This document shows positions 16,560 through 26,100 of a DNA stretch of 64,000 nt, one piece after another. The position numbers were made by a program, and so were the translations under genes. Below the pieces are notes generated by a model. The model was given only the letters and a program-made list of their open reading frames with translations. It did not search any database and had not been told where the DNA came from. The stretch comes from Roseimicrobium sp. ORNL1. GTDB taxonomy: Bacteria > Verrucomicrobiota > Verrucomicrobiia > Verrucomicrobiales > Verrucomicrobiaceae. Location: NCBI RefSeq assembly GCF_011044495.1, contig NZ_CP049143.1, forward strand, positions 3,844,001-3,908,000. The letters are read 5' to 3'. The first letter of the stretch is position 1; every line of letters starts with the position of its first letter.

Positions 16560-16890
16560 TCAATTACTTCCCGATTCATGCATGCGCCGCTCGGGTTTAC
16601 CGGGGCGCATGGGCAAAACTGGCTGACTGCGTTTCAGTGCCTGGACTTGGGTCTTCTCATCAACACATAGTACCAAAGCGTTGGCCGGTGGATCCAAGGA
16701 GAGACCCACTACATCGTGTACCTTGTCGATGAAATAAGGAGCGCTGGAGAGCGTGAAATTCTCACTGCGATGCGGTGCCTCGCCAAAGGTACGCCAGATA
16801 CGGCTCACCGTCTGGCGCGAAGACCCCACCGCTTGACCATCTCACGTGTGTTCCAGTGGGTCGCTTCCTTGAGGGTGCTTTCGAGAGACT
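16560..16890 (-). pseudogene. IS630-family transposase remnant (frameshifted, truncated)
   Basis: The minus strand codes for typical IS630 pieces: LESTLKEATHWNTREMVKRW in one frame, then, after a frameshift near 16820, QTVSRIWRTFGEAPHR, VVGLSLDPPANALVLCVDEK (first catalytic Asp) and TQVQALKRSQPVLP in another. The frame ends at 16560 soon after the first catalytic region, so the second Asp and the Glu are missing. It is a dead fragment lying next to the attachment-site end of the integrated element. Confidence 0.8.
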
Positions 16891-17197
16891 GTCTGGTACA
16901 CAGCCAAAGCCTCAAACTTCACCCCCAATTTCCGACACGCCTTCCTCCAATTCCCGAAACGATTTGACCTGCCGGGTTTGATAAAAGGGCGATGAGAACA
17001 TCGCCCCACCCCTTTCCTTGGTTCCAAATGTAATTGAACAAGATCTTGTTCCTGGCGCTACATCTCCTGGAACTCACGTACCGGCCTCGTCTGTAGAGTT
17101 TCCAGGTTCGCCCAAAAGCATCCTCCCTCCGGGACAAAAAACACGCTCATTCTTGGTCGTGAACTGACAAAAGGTGACTTCGACAACAGCGAGCCGG
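16891..17197. other. intergenic region between the IS630 remnant and the Tat-exported protein
   Basis: No gene is supported here; the short open frames on both strands have no recognisable content. It may contain further decayed IS DNA. Confidence 0.5.
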
Positions 17198-18274
17198 TCA
17201 AGCATAGACACGGAAATTTTTGTCTGATGTCACGGTATTCACACTTTGGTACTCCTGCATGGTGAGGAATGTTTTCAACTGGCTGCTTCCCCCCAGTGCA
17301 TACGCAGACACACGGTACACGCCGTCAGTTGGACTCTCAGCACCCTTGCAAAGGGCGTGCCATATCACTCCGTTCGTAATTGAGGCAGGGTGACGGGATC
17401 GGATCCTGGCGTAATTGTTCGGCAGACGAAGTGAGTCAAACCCGAACTGCGATTGCAAGGTGCTACGAACAAGGGGGCGTGTGAAGAGCTGCCCGATGGT
17501 CTCTGGAGAGGAAACCTGGCTCGCCAACGACAGGCACTGCAGGAATGCCTTTGCGATTGTCTCCGCCTCAATCTTCGTGACGACCTTTCGGGCCAGCAAG
17601 GCCTGCAGGGCCGCCTGATCACGCGCAGACGGTGTCAGGTTGAAGGAAATCGTTTCCAGATTCGCCTGGAACAGCTCTTCGTAGTTGTCGGTATGACGCA
17701 CCCTCTTCAGCAGCGCGGACTTGCCACGAATCGCCTTGTGCGGATCGCTCAGTTGTTTGAGAGCAGGATCATAAAGCAACGCTTCATGAGCGAATACTAC
17801 GGGCTCACCGCTCGCTCGCATGCCCGCCCAGGTCTCCTGGACCCGCTTCTGAAAAGTCTCCACCAGCAGGAACTCGACTTCGAACGTGGTATCAAGATGG
17901 TTGAAGGAGATCTTGTTGCCCATCGCCATCCCATTGCTCACAGGTGAACCCTTTGCCGTGAGGCGGCCCTGAAACTCATCAAGATCGTTGATGGATGCAA
18001 TCAGCTGGGTGCAGCGATAGTTGCTGGACGTTGTCTTCCCTGCCACTGAGCCACCCACCAGATACACCTGGTTGGTGAACGTACGGAGGAAGGTCAGGAT
18101 GGCCTTGTCTGCTTCCGTGAGAGAAATCTTGTCCGCCTGTCCTTTTTTCAATGACGGCCCAGTCGCCTTTTGGTCAGTCGCTGACGCAGCTTCTGCCACA
18201 GTCGGAATGCCTGAAAGAACAACAGCTCCGGATGCACCTAAACTTACGGCTAAAAACTGGCGTCTGCGCGGCAT
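17198..18274 (-). CDS. Tat-exported protein of unknown function, next to the tail-collar cluster
   Basis: A 358-residue protein. The ATG at 18274 is chosen because it starts a twin-arginine signal peptide: PRRRQFLAVS, hydrophobic stretch GASGAVVLSGIPTV, cleavage near AEAA. GTG/ATG codons upstream would only add a non-signal extension. The mature part contains no motif known to me; a GG-rich block near YLVGGSVAGKTTSSNYR and a Lys/Ala-rich helix region (QALLARKVVTKIEAETIAKAFLQ) are visible. It is divergent to the unknown gene at 18654. A Tat-exported protein beside tail-collar proteins suggests a secreted or envelope function; the rest is unknown. Confidence 0.75.
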   Translation of the reverse strand: MPRRRQFLAVSLGASGAVVLSGIPTVAEAASATDQKATGPSLKKGQADKISLTEADKAILTFLRTFTNQVYLVGGSVAGKTTSSNYRCTQLIASINDLDEFQGRLTAKGSPVSNGMAMGNKISFNHLDTTFEVEFLLVETFQKRVQETWAGMRASGEPVVFAHEALLYDPALKQLSDPHKAIRGKSALLKRVRHTDNYEELFQANLETISFNLTPSARDQAALQALLARKVVTKIEAETIAKAFLQCLSLASQVSSPETIGQLFTRPLVRSTLQSQFGFDSLRLPNNYARIRSRHPASITNGVIWHALCKGAESPTDGVYRVSAYALGGSSQLKTFLTMQEYQSVNTVTSDKNFRVYA

Positions 18275-18653
18275 GGGAAAATAAACTTGAGGAGCGCACA
18301 TCAGTAGCTCTTCGCGCTGACAGAACAAGCAGGAACTAGGCCTTTAGACAAAAATGCAACGTCATTGGATAATGGAACGCATAAAGATTTGCAACCCTGT
18401 CCATGTTTCCGTCTCAGTCGTTCATCCATGCACGCTCCATGAACGGCATTCGCGTAAACGGCAATTTACGCACCCCAGCCTCCAGTGCCTTATGCACACT
18501 CAGGGTAAATTGTAATTCATTATAAGTATGCAGCCAAATTTTCTTTGCATAAGATATTTGAACGTGAAGGATGCGCAGTCGCTTCGAAACGGTTTCGTTT
18601 CGAATGTACCGACTACACCAGCCAAACCCGATTAAGCACCGCACGAACCCTAT
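18275..18653. other. divergent intergenic region with a 7-bp palindrome
   Basis: This 379-bp stretch separates the Tat-protein gene (minus) from the 18654 gene (plus) and must hold both promoters. GCGTAAA (18452-18458) and TTTACGC (18465-18471) form an inverted repeat with a 6-bp spacer, a possible operator. No gene is supported. Confidence 0.45.
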
Positions 18654-19181
18654 ATGAGCGCTTCAGGCAACATTCCCTTCACGGTCAAATCGCCCCGGAA
18701 TACCAACGGTCAAATCGTGGCGGTCGTGGGAGGCACCACCTATTTCCCAAATCCCTACACCAACAATTCATTCTGGTTCCTTATCCTCGACCGGACGACA
18801 CTGCAAGTGGTGTTCAATGTGGTGCAGCAGTCCAACACCACACTTCCGGCCGGCATTGAGCAGTACAACGATCCGCGCTACCTCCTCATCGTGGCCACTA
18901 CTTCCCTGAGCACACTCCGAGTGCCTCAAGGGCCGCTGTATGCCTATTTGCTGGACAACGGCGCCGGCGTTGCCTTGAAGAGGCTCGAACAGATCAGCGC
19001 TCAGTTGAACTGCGGAGAGATTGGCTCTCTCGCCTACTGCCTCGTGGACATCCTGGGAGAATCCTCATCCCTTGGCCTCGAAGCCAGCGCTTATGACGGC
19101 ATCGGTCCAGTGATGACGCTCCAACTCATGCCGGTGGTCACCAGCGGAACGACCTATTGGACTCCCATCACGCTGAGCTAA
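18654..19181 (+). CDS. unknown protein of the tail-collar cluster
   Basis: A 175-residue protein from ATG 18654. It appears to be a compact alpha/beta protein: FWFLILDRTTLQVVFNVVQQ, RYLLIVATTSLSTL and a Leu-rich helix (ALKRLEQISAQLNCGEIGSLAYCLV) followed by DILGES. The pattern of a 'value kept in a record, then a number or interval' is faintly like ILEI-type domains, but that is weak. No signal peptide is seen. It is followed by the GT4 gene after 60 bp and probably forms one transcript with it. Confidence 0.65.
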   Translation: MSASGNIPFTVKSPRNTNGQIVAVVGGTTYFPNPYTNNSFWFLILDRTTLQVVFNVVQQSNTTLPAGIEQYNDPRYLLIVATTSLSTLRVPQGPLYAYLLDNGAGVALKRLEQISAQLNCGEIGSLAYCLVDILGESSSLGLEASAYDGIGPVMTLQLMPVVTSGTTYWTPITLS

Positions 19182-19241
19182 ACAGCGCCAGGCGGGCCAC
19201 AAGTGTGCCCAACACGCCACCGCCCGCCGATTCGTTTACAC

Positions 19242-20471
19242 ATGCTCAGCTCCAAACCGAAACTCGTAGCCCTGGGCTGGCACGCTCCAGGCACGGGTTT
19301 CGGCCGGGTCATGGGTGAGGTCTTGCGGTCAGCATCGAATACATGGGAGGTTCACCATGTGGGCATCGGTTACCAGGGACCGCGTGTGGATGAGGCCTGG
19401 TCACTCCACCCGACGAACCTCAAGGGTGGCGACACGTTTGCTGCTTTTGAAGCGAAGCGCATCATCGAAGAGGTTCGCCCGGATTGTGTCTTCATCCTGC
19501 ATGACATCTGGATGATGTCATACTACTTCGAGGTGCTGGAACCCGGCAGTCTAGGCTGCCCCGTGGTGGTCTACTTCCCTCTCGATGGACGCATCACGGA
19601 TGATTCCCTGGTGGCACCACTGGCAAAGGCATCTCACGTCGTGACCTACACGCCTGGAGCGGCGGCTCAGGTCCGCGCTGGATTCCAGCGCTTGGCTGTG
19701 GACTCTCCGCCGGAGGTCAGCGTCGTACCTCACGGGGTGGATCTGCAGGCATTCCATTCGTTGTTTGCCCCCGATGACCACGAAGCCCAGGCTGCTCTAA
19801 AGCAACAGATCTTCGGCCCGCTTCCAGATATCAAAACGTCCTTCATCGTTTTGAACGCGAGTCGCCCCGCGCGAAGGAAGTGCCTGGATGCAACCCTTCG
19901 AGGCTTCGCAAAATTCGCAGAAGGCAAACCTGCCAATGTGAAGCTGTGCCTGCACCATGCCATCTCCACTGGCGAACACGCGCGTGAACTCCGGGATCTG
20001 GCAAGCTTGCTGGATATATCCCATCGAATCGTGTGGAATCCCCTTTCCAGCACGAGCGGTCCACTCACCGACGCGGAACTGAATCGCCTCTACAATGGGT
20101 GCGATGTTGGATTGAATACCTCCTCCGGTGAAGGTTGGGGTCTCGTCAGCTTCGAGCATGCAGCTGCAGGTCGGGCCCAGATTGTACCCCGGCACAGTGC
20201 CTGTGAAGAGCTGTGGGAGAACGCGGCCTGCTTCATCGAACCGGCATGGCGTGGAGTGCCGGAATACTCGCTGCTGGAGATGGCTGAAGTGGGAGCGGAA
20301 GGAACAGCCGAAGCACTGGAACTTCTCTACCGCGACCGCGAACTGCGCGAACGGCTGGCTCTTGCAGGAGCGCAAAGAGCACGCCATCCGGACTGGCAAT
20401 GGCATGCGGTGCGGCAGCGCTGGGAGGCCTTGTTCACCAATACCCTTGAGCAGTGTGCCTCAAGGCAATGA
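19242..20471 (+). CDS. GT4-type (GT-B) glycosyltransferase
   Basis: A 409-residue glycosyltransferase. Visible GT-B features: an N-terminal donor/acceptor strand (KLVALGWHAPGTGFGRV), VVPHGVDL at the linker to the C-terminal domain, LNASRPARRKCLDATLRGF, and the GT4 acidic motif region NTSSGEGWGLVSFEHAAAGRAQIVP, including the E-x7-E type site. The ATG at 19242 begins directly with the first strand; a GTG at 19203 would add 13 residues. The acceptor is unknown. It lies between two cluster genes, so it may glycosylate a secreted collar protein or a surface glycan. Confidence 0.8.
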   Translation: MLSSKPKLVALGWHAPGTGFGRVMGEVLRSASNTWEVHHVGIGYQGPRVDEAWSLHPTNLKGGDTFAAFEAKRIIEEVRPDCVFILHDIWMMSYYFEVLEPGSLGCPVVVYFPLDGRITDDSLVAPLAKASHVVTYTPGAAAQVRAGFQRLAVDSPPEVSVVPHGVDLQAFHSLFAPDDHEAQAALKQQIFGPLPDIKTSFIVLNASRPARRKCLDATLRGFAKFAEGKPANVKLCLHHAISTGEHARELRDLASLLDISHRIVWNPLSSTSGPLTDAELNRLYNGCDVGLNTSSGEGWGLVSFEHAAAGRAQIVPRHSACEELWENAACFIEPAWRGVPEYSLLEMAEVGAEGTAEALELLYRDRELRERLALAGAQRARHPDWQWHAVRQRWEALFTNTLEQCASRQ

Positions 20472-20517
20472 ATGAATGAAGGGTGGAATTCAACGGCACC
20501 GTCGCTATTCATACAGC

Positions 20518-20829
20518 ATGCACACCGTTCTCGATCACGACTACTTCGCCCCTTTGGTTGGAAAGTCTCTCCCCATCAGTTCTCAAGGCAAATCCATCGG
20601 GGAGCTGAAGCTGGATGCCGTCGAGGTACTTCCAAAGCACAACCGGCATCAGGGGGATGATATCCGCCCACAGCCGTTTTCCCTTCTGTTTACCAGCGCC
20701 CCTGAACTGAGGATGAACCAGGGCATGCTGGACTTTGCACTCTCGAACGACCGGATGGAATCTATTTTCATCGTCCCACTTGGACCGGCCCCCGACAAGC
20801 GATGGAAGTACGAGGCGGTCTTCAACTGA
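20518..20829 (+). CDS. DUF6916-like small protein of the tail-collar cluster
   Basis: A 103-residue protein. It starts HTVLDHDYFAPLVGKSLPI, has a central FSLLFTSAPE strand and ends IFIVPLGPAPDKRWKYEAVFN, which matches the DUF6916 pattern (FAPxVG ... FSLxFxG ... FxVPxGP ... YEAVFN). The function of the family is unknown, but its members are found next to microcystin-dependent/phage tail-collar proteins. The ATG at 20518 fits the usual short N-terminus; an ATG at 20476 would add 14 basic residues. Its end overlaps the convergent GNAT gene by 8 bp. Confidence 0.65.
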   Translation: MHTVLDHDYFAPLVGKSLPISSQGKSIGELKLDAVEVLPKHNRHQGDDIRPQPFSLLFTSAPELRMNQGMLDFALSNDRMESIFIVPLGPAPDKRWKYEAVFN

Positions 20830-21340
20830 CGGCTGCGGGGCGGCACTCCATCAGGTCGTAGTACCCGTGTTCCCCGATCCTCGAAAATCCAAGCCGCTGG
20901 TAAAGACGCATCGCCGGATTCTGTTTCTCCACATGAATGGTGACCGGCTTATTTGACTTCGAAAGCAAGTCCTTGAGGATAGCCGTGCCTATCCCCCTCC
21001 CCCGCGCTTCGGGAACGAGAGCGATATCCACCACCCGAATCTCGTCACTTCCCTCAAATGTATAGAAGCGTCCGATGGGGTGACCGTGTTCAAGGATGAT
21101 ACGAAAGATGGCGCCGTGGCTGAGGTAGTGCTGCTCGTAGTGCGCTGTTTGCGCCTCGAACTGCTGCTGGAGAAAGGCTCGAATCATCTCCGGAGACCAT
21201 CCAGTCACACTCAGCTCTTCCAGACGGGTGCTGATATACAGCTCACTGAGGAAGGCACGATCCTCCGCCGCGGCATCACGAAATGTGAGCTCCAAGGCGG
21301 AAAGCACTTCTGGCATGAATTCAGAAGACCGCTGAATCAT
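20822..21340 (-). CDS. GNAT-family N-acetyltransferase
   Basis: A 172-residue GNAT protein. The acetyl-CoA-binding motif A is clear as VDIALVPEARGRGIGTAILKDLL (RGRGIG as the pyrophosphate loop), followed by VTIHVEKQNPAMRLYQRLGFSRIGEHGYYDLM, the usual motif-B end. The acceptor substrate is not predictable. It begins 62 bp after the last tail-collar gene on the same strand, so it is probably co-transcribed with the three collar genes and may modify them or a cluster product. Confidence 0.85.
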   Translation of the reverse strand: MIQRSSEFMPEVLSALELTFRDAAAEDRAFLSELYISTRLEELSVTGWSPEMIRAFLQQQFEAQTAHYEQHYLSHGAIFRIILEHGHPIGRFYTFEGSDEIRVVDIALVPEARGRGIGTAILKDLLSKSNKPVTIHVEKQNPAMRLYQRLGFSRIGEHGYYDLMECRPAAVS

Positions 21341-21402
21341 GCCGCGAAGCTGCCATATACTGAACGGTTGCGTCCACTCACTTCCAATCTGCGATGCACC
21401 AA

Positions 21403-21927
21403 TCAGCCCCGGGGTGGGAACACACCCTGCAGTGCAATGTTGAAATAAAAGGTGAGAAACGGCTGGAGGTTGTTGTGCGGCGCATCGCCACCGGCTGGCG
21501 CCAAGGCCTCAGGAGCCATGGTCACGAGAGGTGCTCCTGCAGGCGGAAGGTAGGGCGAGGCACCGATGACGCGTGCAAGGGAATTACCCTGCGGAGTAGC
21601 GCTGTCTGCCGGTGGTACCTGAGCGTTGAGCGCATGGCTGTGGTTCGGAATCTCGCTCTCCAGGAGAGTGACGGTTTCTGAACCACCCGTTTCGCCCAAG
21701 TCGTGCAAGCTCAGCCCGGGGCCCTGTCCAGGATGCATGGGAGCGCGACCCTGAAGATCAGGAAGAGCGAAGTTGGATTTGCCATTGCCCCCGTAGGTCG
21801 TTCCCAAGAGGGAGAAGAGCGCCGTATTCTGCGAAAGCGGCAGGAGTTGGCCATCACACCAGGCCCAGCCTCTGGGCGCGAAGTTGAAAGGGAAGATGCG
21901 GATTTCTGCAACAAAAGGATCAGCCAT
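21403..21927 (-). CDS. phage tail-collar (MdpB-like) protein, third of a tandem trio
   Basis: A 174-residue protein with the tail-collar pattern: MADPFVAEIRIFPFNFAPRG, WCDGQLLPLSQNTALFSLLG, TTYGGNGKSNFALPDLQGRAP. It then has a Thr/Gln-rich segment with NHSHALNAQVPPADSATPQGN and ends LQPFLTFYFNIALQGVFPPRG. Such proteins carry the collar/receptor-recognition fold of phage tail fibres, and in bacteria they are often called microcystin-dependent proteins. There is no signal peptide. It is paralogous to the two genes upstream, separated by a 45-bp gap. Confidence 0.9.
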   Translation of the reverse strand: MADPFVAEIRIFPFNFAPRGWAWCDGQLLPLSQNTALFSLLGTTYGGNGKSNFALPDLQGRAPMHPGQGPGLSLHDLGETGGSETVTLLESEIPNHSHALNAQVPPADSATPQGNSLARVIGASPYLPPAGAPLVTMAPEALAPAGGDAPHNNLQPFLTFYFNIALQGVFPPRG

Positions 21928-21972
21928 CGGAGTATGGGTGGGAGATGAAAGGTTGAGTACGCGACACGCCGA

Positions 21973-22476
21973 TCAGGTGGGCGACGGGAAGATTCCAAAC
22001 AGCGAGATGATGAAATTGACGCAGAGGTAAGGTTGAAAATTGGTGTGGGGCTGGCTGCCGCCTATGGAGGAAATGGAAGCAGGCGCCATGGGAGCGCCGC
22101 CGGGAGTTGTCTGGTAAAGGTCGAATGTTCCAGTCTGAGCCAGGAGATTGGGAGATGGGTTGGCATCCGTGGCCACATTCGTGCTGGCCAGCAGAGGATG
22201 GCTGTGAGCAGGAATCTGACTTACCGTCAGCGTGATCTCTTCGGCCCCACCAGTCTCCGCAAGAATGAAGCCATTTCCCTGATGGATTGGGACGCGACCA
22301 CGCAGATCAGGAAGAGCGAAGGTGGACTCACCGTCTCCTCCGTAAGTGGTGCCAATGAGTTGGAAGAGCGTTTCGTTCTCCGAAATGGGAAGCGGTTGCC
22401 CCTCGCAAAACATCCATCCGGCAGGGGCGAAATTACCCGCGAACATTCGAACTTCACCGACGTAAGGTTGTGCCAT
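21973..22476 (-). CDS. phage tail-collar (MdpB-like) protein, second of a tandem trio
   Basis: A 167-residue paralogue: MAQPYVGEVRMFAGNFAPAGW, FCEGQPLPISENETLFQLIG, TTYGGDGESTFALPDLRGRVP, IPAHSHPLLAST and the end FQPYLCVNFIISLFGIFPSPT. It differs from its neighbours mainly in the middle, as expected if the three subunits are specialised parts of one assembly. It starts with ATG 22476. Confidence 0.9.
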   Translation of the reverse strand: MAQPYVGEVRMFAGNFAPAGWMFCEGQPLPISENETLFQLIGTTYGGDGESTFALPDLRGRVPIHQGNGFILAETGGAEEITLTVSQIPAHSHPLLASTNVATDANPSPNLLAQTGTFDLYQTTPGGAPMAPASISSIGGSQPHTNFQPYLCVNFIISLFGIFPSPT

Positions 22477-22521
22477 GGGAAAGTGAGTGTGTGAAAGATT
22501 GGTCCGGTCGTGTAATGCGAA

Positions 22522-23022
22522 TCAAGTCGGCGACGGGAAGATGCCCTGAAGGGCGATGCAGAAGTTGAGCGTCAGGAAAGGCTGCATGTTGAGGTGCGCC
22601 TGGCTGCCGCCGACGTTCGACACGGACGGAGCTCCCATCGCCACCAGGTTGGTTGCCTGGCTGTAAGCCGGAAGATTGTTCTTCGCGAGAAGGTTGTTCG
22701 CGGGAACAAGTGCGGTACCCTCGTTTGAAGTGGCGTTCAGGACATGCGTGTGAGTCGGAATCTCCGCAATGGACAAGGTGTGAGCCGCCTCGCCACCACG
22801 TTCTCCAAGAGTGTGATTGGAACCCACATGAATGGGCACCCGGCTCCTGAGGTCAGGGAGGGCAAAGTCCACGCGCCCATCACCGCCAAAAGTAGTTCCC
22901 AACAGCGAAAAAAGTCCCTGGTTCTGGTTAATGGGAAGCAACCCCCCATTACAGAACGCCCACCCTTTGGGAGCGAATGCGAATGACATGATGCGAATCT
23001 CGGAGAGGAATGGCTCGGCCAT
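22522..23022 (-). CDS. phage tail-collar (MdpB-like) protein, first of a tandem trio
   Basis: A 166-residue paralogue: MAEPFLSEIRIMSFAFAPKGW, FCNGGLLPINQNQGLFSLLG, TTFGGDGRVDFALPDLRSRVP, IPTHTHVLNATSNEGTALVP and MQPFLTLNFCIALQGIFPSPT at the end. It is the first gene of the minus-strand operon (trio plus GNAT), starting 140 bp downstream of the giant adhesin gene, so it probably has its own promoter in 23023-23162. Confidence 0.9.
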   Translation of the reverse strand: MAEPFLSEIRIMSFAFAPKGWAFCNGGLLPINQNQGLFSLLGTTFGGDGRVDFALPDLRSRVPIHVGSNHTLGERGGEAAHTLSIAEIPTHTHVLNATSNEGTALVPANNLLAKNNLPAYSQATNLVAMGAPSVSNVGGSQAHLNMQPFLTLNFCIALQGIFPSPT

Positions 23023-23162
23023 AATCGAGGTCTTAAGTTCTATTGGAAAAAGTGCAAGCTAAGCAAAATCCTATTTCAAATACCTGACAGAAAAACCACA
23101 TTCATAAACCGCTGTCGACAATGCCGCCCCACAACATTTGGATCGAATAAGCGTACTTCCGG

Positions 23163-26100
23163 CTATCGAGCGGCTGAAAGACGGGGCTTCTTGCTGACAC
23201 GGATTTTTTTCGCAGGAGCTTCTTCCTTCTTCGCCGGTGTCTTGTCCGTCGGAACCAGCTGGACGGTCGGAGGCGTGAAAGGCAGGCTGAGGCCCGGAAG
23301 GGTTGCCTGCGGTGCAAACCGCACCGGAGTGAGCACGAGGGGATTCATCACGCCGTGCATCCCGTCACCGCCAAACCGGTGGGCAGGATTCACAACTCCG
23401 TTCTTGAAGACGCCCTGTACGGGAACATGGAAGGCACTGGGCTGGCCATTGCCATGCACCGGAGCTGGGACTTGGTAGAGAAGCGGCTGCAAAGCAGGTG
23501 CGGCACTTCCCGTCGGGATGGAAAGCACACTGCCAGCAGCCGGCAGAAGGCGCTGACCGGTGCCCAGATAGCCATTCATCAAAGGACCACCCACTCCAGA
23601 GCCGTATGCGTCATCGAAGCCGATGACGTGTCCCAACTCATGCATGATGACAGTGAGAGCATCGATGTAGCCAGCAGCCCCGCCCGTGCTGGTGGCCGTG
23701 AGGCTGAGCCCAGTGCCGGCGAACTCCGCATCATCCCATGGTGTGGCATCCACGAACCAGATATTTCCGGACGCGTTCACCGAAATGTAGATCTGGGAGC
23801 CGTCCGCAGCGCCGAGATATCCACCCGGCAGAGAATCTGAGAGCGTGAAGGTGGCGTTCTGAAGCAGGGTGAGTTGGCCGCCGGTCAGCCCTGTAGCGAT
23901 CCAGCGATCTACGGCGGAAGCGCCCAGCAGATCCAGTTGTGCCTGGGTTAGCAAGTTCCCTCCTGCAGCAGAGCTTCCACCGGCTGCGAGGAGAAGGGGC
24001 GGAAGATTGATGGGACCCGGGATGAGACCCACGCCTGCATTGGCACTTGAACTCCCCGTATTCGTACTGGTCAGCTGGGCTGTAGCATTGGCGCTGGCTG
24101 GAGCGGTGTCGACCAAATCGAGAGTCGTGACTCCAGTCTCCAGCAGGGCAATGTAGGTGGAAACAAGGTCGAAGCTCGTGCCTGCTGGCACAGCATTGTT
24201 ACGAATGTCTGCCCTCATGGCATGGCCGGACACACCGGCGACATTGGTCTGCACGAAGATGGCCGCCAGAGGAAAGTCAGCAGCACCTCCACCCGGACCG
24301 AAACCAAGGTGGACGTGATCGATGGTGTTGTTGGTGATGGTGACATCCGACGTGCCGATGCCATTCCGGCCAATCACTTCGATGCCGCGACCATTGGGAG
24401 TTTCAAAGATGTCATTGTCGTCGATCAGGATGCGGCTGGAAGCATCACCATTGAGATTAACGCGGATGCCATTGCCCAGGACCGAACCGGAACCGGCGAT
24501 GTTGTTATCCCCAATCACGTTACCCGTGATGCGGATATAGAAGTTCCCTGTAGTTCCGGCGCCCACTGCGGTGAAGAAGTTCATGGCCTGGGAATTGTGG
24601 CCCAACATCGTGTTGTTCGACACCGTGGCAGTGATGTTCGAGGTCTGCGCCTTGGAGATGTCCACGGCAATTTCCTGGCTGTTGCCTGTGCCCGTATCGG
24701 AGAAGGTGTTCCCCGAAACCGTCAGCGAGGAAATAGTCGCTGTATCCGCCGTGGTCACCTGCATCCCGATGACCACATTGTTCTGCACTGTGTTCGTGGA
24801 GAAGGTACCCGTGGTGAGCACCGAGGTACCCCGGAACTGCATGAGCACGCCGTGGTTGCCCGTAGCCAGATCATTGCTGCTGAAGGTGCTCCCAGTAATG
24901 CTCATCGAGGCCAGGTTCGTGCTGAGGTTGTCCAGGTCGAGGTTATTATGGGCATTTCCGGTCACGCTGGTATTTGTGATGGTGAGGGCGCCAGAAATGT
25001 TGTCCAGCTCCACGCCTTCGTCCGTGGTGGAGTTGCCATTGTTGGTAACATTCAGACGATTGAGGGTAAGTGTATTCACCGTCGTCGCCAGGATGCCATC
25101 GTCGCCACCATTGATGATATTCATGTGGCTCAGATTCACGTTCGAGGTGGAAGTGAGGCTGATACCCGAGCCGGTGGTGCTCTGAATGACACCACCCGTG
25201 CCATTGTTTGCGGCAGCGCCGTCGCCTGTAACGGTGAGTCCACCGGAGGAACCGGTGTTGTTCAGGACGATGCCGTTGACCGGATCAGCGGCAGCGTTGT
25301 TGTTGCCAGCGGAGATGCTGCGGAAGATGACGTTGGCCGCGCCAATGTTCGTATTCGCGATGTTCAGCGCCGTGGCAGAAGTGGAGTTGATGGTGTTGTT
25401 GGATCCGGTCAGAGTGATCGTCCCGCCGCCGACGGCCTGGAAGCCGGTGCCGGTATTGGAGATGATGTCAAGCCCACCGCCACTGATCGCAGTAGTGCCG
25501 CCGGTAACGTTCACGCCGATGCCCGAGCCGGTGGCAGTGACATCGAGCCCGCCACCGGAAAGCGCCAGGCTGACGCCGTTGAGCACGACCCCCGTACCGG
25601 TGGTGGTGCCGATGGTATTCGTGGTGCCTGAGATGCCGATGGAGCCGCCACCGGTGGCGGTGAAGGCGTTGTTGGTCGTGGTGCTCAGGTTCAGGCCGCC
25701 GGTGAAGTTGATGGTGGCTCCGGTGTTGCCGGTCAGGTTGATGCCCTGGCTACTGTCGGTGATCGCGCCGCTAAAGGTCACCGTACCGCCCGTGTGGTTG
25801 GTGATTTCCACGGATCGAGACGCAGCACCGCTGGTGGTGATGGTGCCGGCATAGGTGAAGTTGCCGTCGCCGCCATTGATGTCCACCCCGCGGGTGGAGG
25901 CGTTCACAATGGAGCCACCGCTCGCGGTGAAGAAGCCGCTGCCCACGGTATCGAGCAGGATGCCATTGGCCGCGCCATTGGTTGAAATGCTGGCAAAGGT
26001 GATGCCATTCGCGCCGATGGTGGTGTTGGCGATATTGACTGCCGTGCCAGTGGTCGTGGTGATTGAATTGCCGGTGCCCTGAACCGTGATGGTACCACCG

